Below are positions 1 to 6,203 of a DNA stretch of 6,203 nucleotides, piece after piece. The position numbers and the translations under genes were made by a program. Position 1 is the first letter of the stretch. Each line of letters begins with the position of its first letter. The notes below the pieces were generated by a model. The model had not been told where the DNA came from and searched no databases. It saw only the letters and a program-made list of their open reading frames with translations. The stretch comes from Bacteroidales bacterium (GTDB taxonomy: Bacteria > Bacteroidota > Bacteroidia > Bacteroidales > S143-33), in the NCBI GenBank assembly GCA_027083655.1, contig JALWNS010000145.1, positions 1-6,203 on the forward strand. Direction: 5' to 3'.

Positions 1-3
1 AGA

Positions 4-48
4 TTAAAAAATTAAGGGCCTAAGCACCCATCCTTGGGCACTTAGGCC
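4..48 (-). terminator. Rho-independent terminator after the chemotaxis receptor gene
   Basis: Read on the minus strand, just past the stop of the receptor gene, bases 48 to 17 fold into a hairpin. The outer stem has 8 pairs (arms 41-48 and 17-24), followed by a two-by-two mismatch (39-40 against 25-26). An inner stem of 4 pairs (35-38 against 27-30) closes a four-base loop at 31-34. The stem is GC-rich. It is followed on the minus strand by TTAATTTTTTAA (15 down to 4), a U-rich run in RNA. This is the classic layout of an intrinsic terminator and it would end the minus-strand operon. A second, weak hairpin (five-base arms 49-53 and 58-62, loop 54-57) directly precedes it. The plus-strand side has no clean T-run, so it is probably one-directional. 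Confidence 0.85.
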
Positions 49-78
49 TGTTTGTATAAACATTAAATACAGAATAGT

Positions 79-1425
79 TTAGATATTTTCTTGTTGAACA
101 AGTTGTTTTAGTTCTGCCGCCTGTGTTGTAAGTTGAGTAGCTATACTTGCCAGCTCTTCGGCGGTAGAAGCATTGGAAACACTAATTTTGTTTAACTGTT
201 GTATTGAATCATTGACAGCCTGTGCATTAAGGTTTTGCTCTTTACTAGCAATAACTATCTCCTGTATTCTTTGGATTATTTCTTCGAAAGCTTTAGAATT
301 GCTGGCAATAACGTCCTTGGCCTGTGAGGTCATCTCTTTACCATGATTGGAAATAAGAATTATTTCATCCACTGCTTTTTTGGATTTTTCTGCTAACTTT
401 CTGATTTCGTCAGCTATGACTGCGAAACCTCCACTTTTATCGCCTGCGTGGGCGGCTTCGATAGCCGCATTAATAGCGAGTAAATCTATTTTGTCGGCTA
501 ATTCAATAATATTACTCATTTTTCCGACAATATCTGTTAGAAGGTTTAGGCTATTTTCTATGACCTGGCCGCCTTTTTCCAGTTGATCGATCGAATCTTT
601 GACCTTATCATAACTATAATTAGCTTTTTCAACATTTTTTTCGATAGCGACTACCATTTCTTCCATTGATGCTGATATTTCTTCGACAAAGACACTTTCG
701 TCAGAAGCATTTTTAGCAAGTTGGACCGCCTCTTCATCCATCTTTCCGCTTGTCTCAACCAGTTCTTCGGCATTGGCACGTATACGGTTATAGACGTTTT
801 CCATATATTTATTTCTCTCATCCAGCTCTTTGGCAGTTTTTCTCAAGTTTAACATAGATTTTTCTATATTGGACTTAAACGACCACAGGATAATGAACAA
901 TGCTATTACAGTTATCTCGTAATTAAACAAAGCTAATTGAAGCTTACCAAGTATCTCTGGTGTATACTGGGATTTGCTCAAAAAGAAGATAATTAGCACA
1001 CTAAAAAAGATCAATGCCGTATTAACAATAAGGTTCCATTTACTAGAGAACAAAGCAGTTAGAGCCATAAAAACCAGAAGGTAATAATAGCCACCTGCAT
1101 AAAAACTATGGTAATCGCCGTGGTTTTTAACACGCAAGAATAAGGAAACTAATTCAACAATAAGCCAACCGGACATCATAGCATAGGCTGCATAACTTAT
1201 CCTGCTACGTTTGAGTATAATGATACTCAAGACACCAACCAATCCAAAGCCCAAAGTTAAAGAGATTCTGGTCTGGAAACCTGGTTTATCTTTAGTGAAA
1301 AACACTGTAAAAATCAAATAAAGAACAATAAACAGTAAAGCCCAATAGTTAAGTCTTAGTAACGTCCTCCTTTTTTGAGCATCTTCTAGCTCAGGGGTGT
1401 CTGTAGTTAAATTTTTTTCTGCCAT
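79..1425 (-). CDS. Six-helix membrane methyl-accepting chemotaxis-type protein (HAMP-less)
   Basis: This 448-residue protein is a probable chemoreceptor or related signalling protein that would control a CheA kinase through CheW. The N-terminal half carries about six hydrophobic helices (roughly residues 27-44, 54-71, 75-97, 112-127, 130-150, 165-184) joined by short loops, so there is no sizeable periplasmic ligand domain. A long helical region follows directly, with no recognisable HAMP domain. The conserved hairpin tip is at about 309-346: INAAIEAAHAG (318-328), then GGFAVIADEIRKLAEKS (332-348). Compared with the usual QTNLLALNAA...EAARAG core, it has KID in place of QTN and His in place of Arg; the central Asn and Glu are kept. 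The C-terminus lacks a CheR-binding pentapeptide such as NWETF. The start is the only good ATG; its leader is A/T-rich with no Shine-Dalgarno, as is common in Bacteroidota. It begins 31 bases after the DUF389 gene and is the last gene before the terminator. The family call is firm. The sensed signal is unknown, and no che genes are in view. Confidence 0.9.
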   Translation of the reverse strand: MAEKNLTTDTPELEDAQKRRTLLRLNYWALLFIVLYLIFTVFFTKDKPGFQTRISLTLGFGLVGVLSIIILKRSRISYAAYAMMSGWLIVELVSLFLRVKNHGDYHSFYAGGYYYLLVFMALTALFSSKWNLIVNTALIFFSVLIIFFLSKSQYTPEILGKLQLALFNYEITVIALFIILWSFKSNIEKSMLNLRKTAKELDERNKYMENVYNRIRANAEELVETSGKMDEEAVQLAKNASDESVFVEEISASMEEMVVAIEKNVEKANYSYDKVKDSIDQLEKGGQVIENSLNLLTDIVGKMSNIIELADKIDLLAINAAIEAAHAGDKSGGFAVIADEIRKLAEKSKKAVDEIILISNHGKEMTSQAKDVIASNSKAFEEIIQRIQEIVIASKEQNLNAQAVNDSIQQLNKISVSNASTAEELASIATQLTTQAAELKQLVQQENI

Positions 1426-1456
1426 ACAATTTTGTTTTTTTATTTTTATATGAAAT

Positions 1457-2950
1457 TTACTTCTGTTCGATTACCACTGCTGTATCCAGAGAAAGCCGAA
1501 TTTTTAGCCACTGGGATATTTTTTGTTCCGAAGCCCGTTTGTAATAATAATTTGTTCTTGGCATCCATTTAACAATCAATGTTGGAATAGTATCAATGAG
1601 AGTATCATTAAAACAGTAAACGCCATTAGCATAGGCAATAGTCTCGATTCTTGGATAATTAACCTTTAGCTCGCCATAAAGATTATACACAGGCACAGAG
1701 TCTGCTTTTAACTCCATTATCTGTTGCTCAAGGAATGCTATCCGTTTGTCTTTGTCAGCTAGTAATTGTTCATTTTTTCTGTATAATTCCTCAAGCAAAT
1801 CTGATTTAATCTGTTGCCTCAATAGCCTGTCCATATGAGCCAGTTCCTGGTGCATAAGCTCAGAGTTGTCTTTTGCTTGAAAAACCCTGAGGATAACACT
1901 ATCTGGCATAAAAATTTTTTTGAGCCAATTTCCACGTGCACTAATGTTATATTGATCAAGTTTTTTTGTCCATAATTTCATCTGGTCATCACCCACAGGC
2001 TTTCCTATGAAGTACAAGTCTATGTATGCCACTGTATCTGAATATATAAAATTCTGGGAAATAAGCTGTGTACTATCTAATATTACTTCTTTTTGGACGA
2101 ACTGGGTAGCCAAAGAATCAAAGCGCGACTCTTTTATAACATTAAAAAATATGATTGTACTTGGGATTATAACAACAATAGCAAAAGCAGTAATAGACCT
2201 TTTTATGCGTTTTTCTTTTGCTTTATCTACAAATTTCTTTGTAGGGAAACGTAAATATTTAACCATCAAATAAGTAGCAATGCTAATAAATACAGAATTA
2301 ATGAAAAACAAATACATAGCACCCAGGAAAAAACGCATCTGGCCAGTACCGAGGCCATATCCTGCAGTACACAATGGAGGCATCAGAGCAGTAGCAATAG
2401 CAACTCCTGGTATAACGTTGGATTTCTCCCTGCGGGCCTCGGCTATTATACCTGCAAATCCACCAAACAAAGCTATTAAAACATCCAGAAAAGTAGGACG
2501 GATACGGGCTAGTAGCTCGGAATGAGCTTCCTTAATTGGTGTTATCCAGAAATACAATGTAGAAGCTACAAGACTAATACTTACGGCAATTAACAAATTC
2601 TTCAAACCTCGTTTGAATGTATCAAAATCATATGTTCCAATAGATAGCCCTATGGCAACAATCGGCCCCATCAAAGGAGAGATAAGCATTGCTCCTATAA
2701 TAACAGCTGTAGAATTCTCATTCAGTCCTATAGAAGCTATTAAGATTGAAAAAATCAAGATCCATGCCTTATGTCCACGGAAAACCATGTCCTGTTTTAC
2801 ACCTTCTATAGTAGCCTGGTAATCAACTCCTTCTATAGCCAGTATATCTTTAAAAAACAAGACAATATGCTCTTTAAGAGTCTCGAAACTTATTTTCTGT
2901 CGTTGTTGGGTATTTTTTATTTTCTGCTGCTGTGACTGATCCATACTCAC
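1457..2950 (-). CDS. DUF389 (TIGR00341-type) membrane protein with C-terminal coiled-coil extension
   Basis: This 497-residue integral membrane protein belongs to the DUF389 family, whose function is not established. The family core is clear: the stretch around GLNENSTAVIIGAMLISPLM (75-94), then GPIVAIGL (95-102), and the later GVAIATALMPPL (182-193). About seven membrane helices can be seen (about 62-77, 83-104, 116-136, 152-170, 178-200, 205-231, 252-272). Lys/Arg-rich loops at 110-117, 171-177 and 232-251 suggest the N-terminus is inside and the C-terminus in the periplasm. Residues 273-497 form a soluble extension with a charged, heptad-like coiled coil at about 362-416, between two stretches that look rich in beta strands. 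The start is GTG at 2950, overlapping the dehydrogenase stop as GTGA. An in-frame ATG two codons later (2944) is an equally plausible start. The coupling suggests co-expression with the dehydrogenase. The family assignment is confident; no role can be given. Confidence 0.9.
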   Translation of the reverse strand: MSMDQSQQQKIKNTQQRQKISFETLKEHIVLFFKDILAIEGVDYQATIEGVKQDMVFRGHKAWILIFSILIASIGLNENSTAVIIGAMLISPLMGPIVAIGLSIGTYDFDTFKRGLKNLLIAVSISLVASTLYFWITPIKEAHSELLARIRPTFLDVLIALFGGFAGIIAEARREKSNVIPGVAIATALMPPLCTAGYGLGTGQMRFFLGAMYLFFINSVFISIATYLMVKYLRFPTKKFVDKAKEKRIKRSITAFAIVVIIPSTIIFFNVIKESRFDSLATQFVQKEVILDSTQLISQNFIYSDTVAYIDLYFIGKPVGDDQMKLWTKKLDQYNISARGNWLKKIFMPDSVILRVFQAKDNSELMHQELAHMDRLLRQQIKSDLLEELYRKNEQLLADKDKRIAFLEQQIMELKADSVPVYNLYGELKVNYPRIETIAYANGVYCFNDTLIDTIPTLIVKWMPRTNYYYKRASEQKISQWLKIRLSLDTAVVIEQK

Positions 2951-4131
2951 AGTGCTTTACGAAGTACTTGTTCGATTTGTTCCCTTGTAAGGTCAATGGG
3001 ATTTGTGCTCATTGCCCCATCATTAATAGCTTTTTCAACTACTTGTGGTATCTGCTCGTTTTTTAGCCCTGCCTGTGATAGAGTTATTGCCATACCTGAC
3101 AAATCATGTAGCTTCTGGTTCATCTCCTTTATCACTTCAATAGTTTTTCTTGCACGATGTTCTTTGGGTGTAGAAAGATAAATCTCTTCACCTGCAAGAG
3201 GCAATAATAATTTAGCATATAAATCTTTAAGTTTGGCGAAGTTTATCTCCATAACATGAGGCAATAGAATAGCCATTGCATTACCATGATGGATGTGTGC
3301 CACCGCACCTAAAGCATGGCCAATTGCGTGGACAGCCCCAACCATTGAATTAGAAAAAGCAATACCAGCCATTAATGAAGCATTAGCCATAGCCATGCGG
3401 GCATCTTGGTCTTTGCCATTTTCAGTAGCACGGAACAAATATTCCCGTATAAGATCAATAGCGCTCCATGCAAAAGCATCGCTAAGAGGATTTTTCTGAA
3501 GGCATGTGTATGCTTCAATTGCATGTGTCAGGGCATCCATTCCAGTTGCGGCTGTAAGTCTAGGAGGCAAACTCTCTGTCATGCGGGGGTCTAAAATAGC
3601 AAGACGGGGAACAAGCTTGTACGAAACAAATGGGAGCTTTACATTTTTACCAGTATCTGATATAACTGCCACAAGAGTAGCCTCCGAACCTGTACCACTA
3701 GTAGTAGGAATAACAACAAAAGGACGGAATTCTGTTGCCTCCAGTCTATCTACCCCCATCAGACGACGTAGATCATTCTCATTGTGTGAGATAAGTATGT
3801 TTGCCCCTTTGGCAGTGTCAATAACTGATCCTCCGCCTATTGCAATGATACTATCACATCCTTTCTCCCTATAAATTTTGACAACTTCATTAACCACATC
3901 AATAGATGAATCAGAGGGTACACGGTCATAGACTATGGATAGGTCCAACCCACTCCCTTTTTGTGACTTAAGGAAAACATCTAAAAGACCAGCCTTTACA
4001 ATACCCTGGTCTGTCAGAATAATAGGCTTGTGAACACCCATCTGCTTCATCTCCCAACCCAGTGTTTCCAGGGCATCCTGTCCTGAATTTATCTTGAGAG
4101 GCAAGTAAAATTCGTAATACTTAGGAAGCAT
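2947..4131 (-). CDS. Iron-containing (group III) alcohol dehydrogenase
   Basis: This 394-residue protein is a cytoplasmic NAD(P)-dependent oxidoreductase that interconverts an alcohol and an aldehyde or ketone. It is related to lactaldehyde reductase (FucO), 1,3-propanediol dehydrogenase and butanol dehydrogenases. Length is normal for the family. The N-terminal half is the nucleotide-binding domain, with GGGSVIDTAK (99-108) and TTSGTGSEAT (143-152). The C-terminal helical domain carries all four expected metal ligands: Asp199 and His203 in GMDALTHAIEAY, His268 in VHAIGHALGA, and His282 in HHGNAMAILLP. The conserved active-site His272 is also present, so the enzyme should be active. The start is ATG 4131, with AGGTGA about 12 bases upstream, a rather distant possible ribosome-binding site. 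It follows the permease gene by 42 bases and its TGA overlaps the DUF389 start. The substrate cannot be told from sequence, and the family is known for wrong substrate labels. Confidence 0.95.
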   Translation of the reverse strand: MLPKYYEFYLPLKINSGQDALETLGWEMKQMGVHKPIILTDQGIVKAGLLDVFLKSQKGSGLDLSIVYDRVPSDSSIDVVNEVVKIYREKGCDSIIAIGGGSVIDTAKGANILISHNENDLRRLMGVDRLEATEFRPFVVIPTTSGTGSEATLVAVISDTGKNVKLPFVSYKLVPRLAILDPRMTESLPPRLTAATGMDALTHAIEAYTCLQKNPLSDAFAWSAIDLIREYLFRATENGKDQDARMAMANASLMAGIAFSNSMVGAVHAIGHALGAVAHIHHGNAMAILLPHVMEINFAKLKDLYAKLLLPLAGEEIYLSTPKEHRARKTIEVIKEMNQKLHDLSGMAITLSQAGLKNEQIPQVVEKAINDGAMSTNPIDLTREQIEQVLRKAL

Positions 4132-4173
4132 GACATATTTTTTTCACCTAAATTAAAATAAAATTTAAAAAAA

Positions 4174-5028
4174 TCATACTGTATCCATAAAACTCTGCTC
4201 AACTTTATTGAAAGTAATCACACCCAGAAAAAGTATCACTGCCGTGAAAACAATTGTGTAAATTAAACCCCAATTTTCTAAAGTCCCAACGCCGAGTAAT
4301 GCCTTTCTAAAACCTTCGACAATAGATGTCATAGGATTTATCATTATCCAAAACCGCCATTTTTCTGGTACTTGAGAGAGGGGGTAGACAATAGGAGTGC
4401 CGTACATCCACAATTGCATACCAAAATTAAGCAAAAAAGTTAAATCCCTGTATTTAGTAGTCATAGACGAAAACAACAAACCAAAACCTAACCCCATCAA
4501 TCCTGCAATAAATACATAAAAAGGTAACAATAAAATGGACCATGATAGCTCCAGGGGAACTCCCTTGGACCAGAAATAAACCCAAAAGCCCAGGAGTAAT
4601 AAAAATTGCACCAAGAACTGGAAAAGATTGGAAACTACAACAGAAATGGGTATTACAAGACGGGGGAAATAGACCTTTCCAAATAGCCCGGCATTACCAA
4701 TAAAAGTATTTGAAATACCAGTCAGACATCTGCTAAAGTAATTCCAGATCACAGTACCAGAAAGATAAAAAAGCATGTGAGGTATTCCATCTGTTGGTAT
4801 CTTTGCTATGCGGCCAAAGACTATTGTAAACATAACCGTAGTCAACAAAGGCTGCACTATGTACCATAACGGACCAAGGATTGTTTGCTTATAGCGTGCT
4901 ACAAAATCACGGCGGATAAGTAAATAAATCAAATCCTTGTAACGGAATACCTCTTTAAGCTTGAGATCTAATAAATGCCTCCTGGGGCGTATGATTGTTG
5001 TCCATTCCTGTGCTTCTGACATAAGCAT
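4174..5028 (-). CDS. ABC-2 type permease for polysaccharide/O-antigen export (Wzm-like)
   Basis: This 284-residue inner-membrane protein is the channel half of an ABC exporter that moves a lipid-linked polysaccharide (O-antigen, capsule or similar) across the inner membrane, working with an ATP-binding subunit. It has a cytoplasmic N-terminus of about 50 residues, then about six hydrophobic helices (52-74, 85-105, 124-150, 162-188, 196-216, 253-274). Family signatures are RRDFVARYKQTILGPLWY (39-56), KVYFPRLVIPIS (118-129), TKYRDLTFLLNF (191-202), TPIVYP (211-216) and NPMTSIVEGFRKALLG (231-246). It appears full length. The start is ATG 5028; ATG 5022, two codons in, is an alternative, and neither has a Shine-Dalgarno. 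It is the first gene of the minus-strand cluster and is divergent from the penicillin-binding protein gene. The usual ATP-binding partner gene is not next to it; an alcohol dehydrogenase follows instead. The family is confident; the exported polymer is unknown. Confidence 0.93.
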   Translation of the reverse strand: MLMSEAQEWTTIIRPRRHLLDLKLKEVFRYKDLIYLLIRRDFVARYKQTILGPLWYIVQPLLTTVMFTIVFGRIAKIPTDGIPHMLFYLSGTVIWNYFSRCLTGISNTFIGNAGLFGKVYFPRLVIPISVVVSNLFQFLVQFLLLLGFWVYFWSKGVPLELSWSILLLPFYVFIAGLMGLGFGLLFSSMTTKYRDLTFLLNFGMQLWMYGTPIVYPLSQVPEKWRFWIMINPMTSIVEGFRKALLGVGTLENWGLIYTIVFTAVILFLGVITFNKVEQSFMDTV

Positions 5029-5057
5029 TTAATTGTCAACATAGAAGTGTTGTCACG

Positions 5058-5065
5058 CAAAAATA
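5058..5065 (-). promoter_or_regulatory. Candidate -7 promoter element for the minus-strand operon
   Basis: Read on the minus strand, this is TATTTTTG, an exact match to the Bacteroidota -7 consensus TAnnTTTG. It ends 29 bases before the permease start codon at 5028, which allows a 5' leader of about 20 bases. A convincing TTTG-like -33 element about 20 bases further upstream is not visible. The call rests on the -7 box, its position and the lack of any other promoter source for the operon. Confidence 0.5.
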
Positions 5066-5105
5066 CAAAAAGCCCAAAACTTTTTCTGCTAATCAAATTA
5101 TTAAT

Positions 5106-5113
5106 TATTTTTG
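5106..5113 (+). promoter_or_regulatory. Candidate -7 promoter element for the penicillin-binding protein gene
   Basis: The plus strand reads TATTTTTG, an exact TAnnTTTG match, ending 30 bases before the ATG at 5144. The region around 5081-5085 is a T-run (TTTTT) at about the right distance for a -33 element, but it is not a clean TTTG. Such boxes arise easily in A/T-rich DNA, so confidence is moderate. It mirrors the divergent element at 5058-5065. Confidence 0.5.
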
Positions 5114-5143
5114 TTTTCGAGCGAAAAAGTAAATAGGAAACTG

Positions 5144-6203
5144 ATGATTCTAAAAAAGGTTACCGATTTGTCCTCTCAACAGTTATACAAGTTTATCAAA
5201 TACAACAGGATACTATGGTTTGTTGTTATCCTGCCGTTAGTTTTTTTATATTCCTTGATTGCACTTATCTCTGTAGGGAAAATTGGATATATACCTCCTT
5301 TTGATGAGCTAGAAAATCCCAAAAGCAATCTGGCCACTGAGATCTATTCTGCGGATGGGAAACTTCTGGGTAAATATTATCTGGAAAATCGCACTATAGT
5401 TGATTTTAACGAGCTTTCACCCAATATACTGGCAGCACTCATTGCAACAGAGGATATACGTTTTTATAAGCATTCAGGTATTGATTTTCGTGCTTTGGGC
5501 CGTGTGCTTTTCAAGTCTATTCTCCTGGGACAATCTTCTGGCGGAGGTAGTACTATCACACAGCAGCTAGCCAAGAACCTCTACAAGATGAGGCAAAAAC
5601 TTAATATCCATGCTAATACCCTGCCAGGTAAAGTATGGAAAATGCTGATAATGAAGCTCCAGGAGTGGGTTACTGCAGCACGCCTAGAGCGTCGCTATGC
5701 AAAAAATGAGATCCTTGTAATGTATCTAAACACTGTAACTTTTGGGCATAATGCATTTGGTATAAAAGCAGCCTCCAAAACATTTTTCGGTACCACCCCT
5801 GACTCCCTTACACTCGAGCAAGCTGCAACATTGGTAGGACTGCTTCGTGCGCCTACATATTATAGCCCTGTATTACACCCCGAAAGATCATTGCGCCGCC
5901 GTAATGCTGTACTTTCACAGGTGGAAAAATACCAGAAGCAACTACAAGAATACTTCGGATGGCAGCCGCTTACACACGAACAATTTGACTCGTTGAGGGC
6001 TCTTCCATTAGAATTAAATTATAAACCAGAGACACACAACCGTGGGCTCGCAACATATTTCCGTGAGTATCTCCGTCAATATCTCACTGCTAAAAAGCCC
6101 GATCCGAGAAACTATCCTAGCTGGAACATGGAACAATACCGCGAAGACTCTTTATTATGGGAAACAGATCCACTATATGGATGGTGTAATAAAAACCTAA
6201 AGC
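5144..6203 (+). CDS. Class A penicillin-binding protein (PBP1A-type), 5' part; cut by window end
   Basis: This is a bifunctional peptidoglycan synthase. Its glycosyltransferase (GT51) domain polymerises lipid II in the periplasm, and the transpeptidase domain that would follow lies outside the window. The first 353 codons are present with no stop. A short cytoplasmic N-terminus precedes one membrane anchor (about 23-44). The GT51 motifs follow in order: EDIRFYKHSG (103-112) with the catalytic Glu103, GGGSTITQQLAKNL (133-146), KLQEW (171-175) with the second catalytic Glu174, RRYAKNEILVMYLN (183-196), and LTLEQAATLVGLLRAP (222-237). The stretch NRGLATYFREYLR (299-311) is typical of Bacteroidota versions just before the transpeptidase linker. 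The start is ATG 5144, with AGGA five bases upstream; the frame is closed by a TAA at 5102 and has no earlier ATG. It is divergent from the export permease. The glycosyltransferase appears fully active. Confidence 0.95.
   Translation, partial: MILKKVTDLSSQQLYKFIKYNRILWFVVILPLVFLYSLIALISVGKIGYIPPFDELENPKSNLATEIYSADGKLLGKYYLENRTIVDFNELSPNILAALIATEDIRFYKHSGIDFRALGRVLFKSILLGQSSGGGSTITQQLAKNLYKMRQKLNIHANTLPGKVWKMLIMKLQEWVTAARLERRYAKNEILVMYLNTVTFGHNAFGIKAASKTFFGTTPDSLTLEQAATLVGLLRAPTYYSPVLHPERSLRRRNAVLSQVEKYQKQLQEYFGWQPLTHEQFDSLRALPLELNYKPETHNRGLATYFREYLRQYLTAKKPDPRNYPSWNMEQYREDSLLWETDPLYGWCNKNLK

Noticed and set aside
1452..1459. TAAATTTC on the minus strand at the end of the DUF389 gene as a separate promoter for the chemoreceptor
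   Set aside because: It is one base off the TAnnTTTG consensus, lacks an upstream -33 element and includes the DUF389 stop codon; too weak to list.
2007..2822. Several plus-strand open frames of 69-88 codons opposite the DUF389 gene
   Set aside because: They are shadows of the real minus-strand gene, which has family motifs across the region; none shows a recognisable domain.
3506..3874. Plus-strand open frame of 122 codons inside the dehydrogenase region
   Set aside because: It is antisense to the nucleotide-binding half of an intact, strongly conserved dehydrogenase; its translation resembles no family I know and it has no promoter or ribosome-binding support.
4132..4173. Possible internal promoter (TAAATTTT-like) before the dehydrogenase
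   Set aside because: It matches the -7 consensus only imperfectly in a gap that is nearly all A/T, and no -33 element is visible.
5037..5052. Short inverted repeat CAACA/TGTTG in the permease leader, considered as an operator or attenuator
   Set aside because: Arms of five bases with a six-base loop are expected by chance, and there is no supporting T-run or extended symmetry.

Overview
The window looks like chromosomal DNA of a low-GC member of the Bacteroidota. Three observations support this. The class A penicillin-binding protein and the polysaccharide-type ABC permease read like Bacteroidota versions of their families. Starts mostly lack a clear Shine-Dalgarno and sit in A/T-rich leaders. 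Both divergent genes have a TAnnTTTG box, the Bacteroidota-type -7 promoter element, about 30 bases upstream of the start codon. The phylum call rests on recognition of protein sequence and promoter style, not on a marker gene.

Layout. Four genes lie on the minus strand, read from about 5028 down to 79: an ABC-2 type polysaccharide/O-antigen export permease (4174-5028), an iron-dependent (group III) alcohol dehydrogenase (2947-4131), a DUF389 membrane protein with a large C-terminal extension (1457-2950), and a six-helix membrane methyl-accepting chemotaxis-type protein (79-1425). Gaps between them are 42 bases, a 4-base GTGA overlap, and 31 bases. No terminator is visible between them, and a strong intrinsic terminator follows the last gene (about 4-48). 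They could therefore form a single transcription unit. On the plus strand, from 5144 and running off the right end, is a class A penicillin-binding protein (peptidoglycan glycosyltransferase/transpeptidase) that is cut by the window edge. The 115-base divergent gap (5029-5143) holds both promoters.

How the genes may relate. The permease and the penicillin-binding protein both serve the cell envelope, and each is a well-known family. The alcohol dehydrogenase and DUF389 protein are probably translationally coupled, which is suggestive but gives no defined pathway. The permease lacks the ATP-binding partner gene that often follows it. The chemotaxis protein is an orphan here, with no che genes in view. 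No mobile element, CRISPR array, tRNA or rRNA was seen. Most of the window is ordinary. The points worth a second look are the mixed operon, the DUF389 extension predicted to be periplasmic, and the HAMP-less six-helix receptor with an altered signalling tip.
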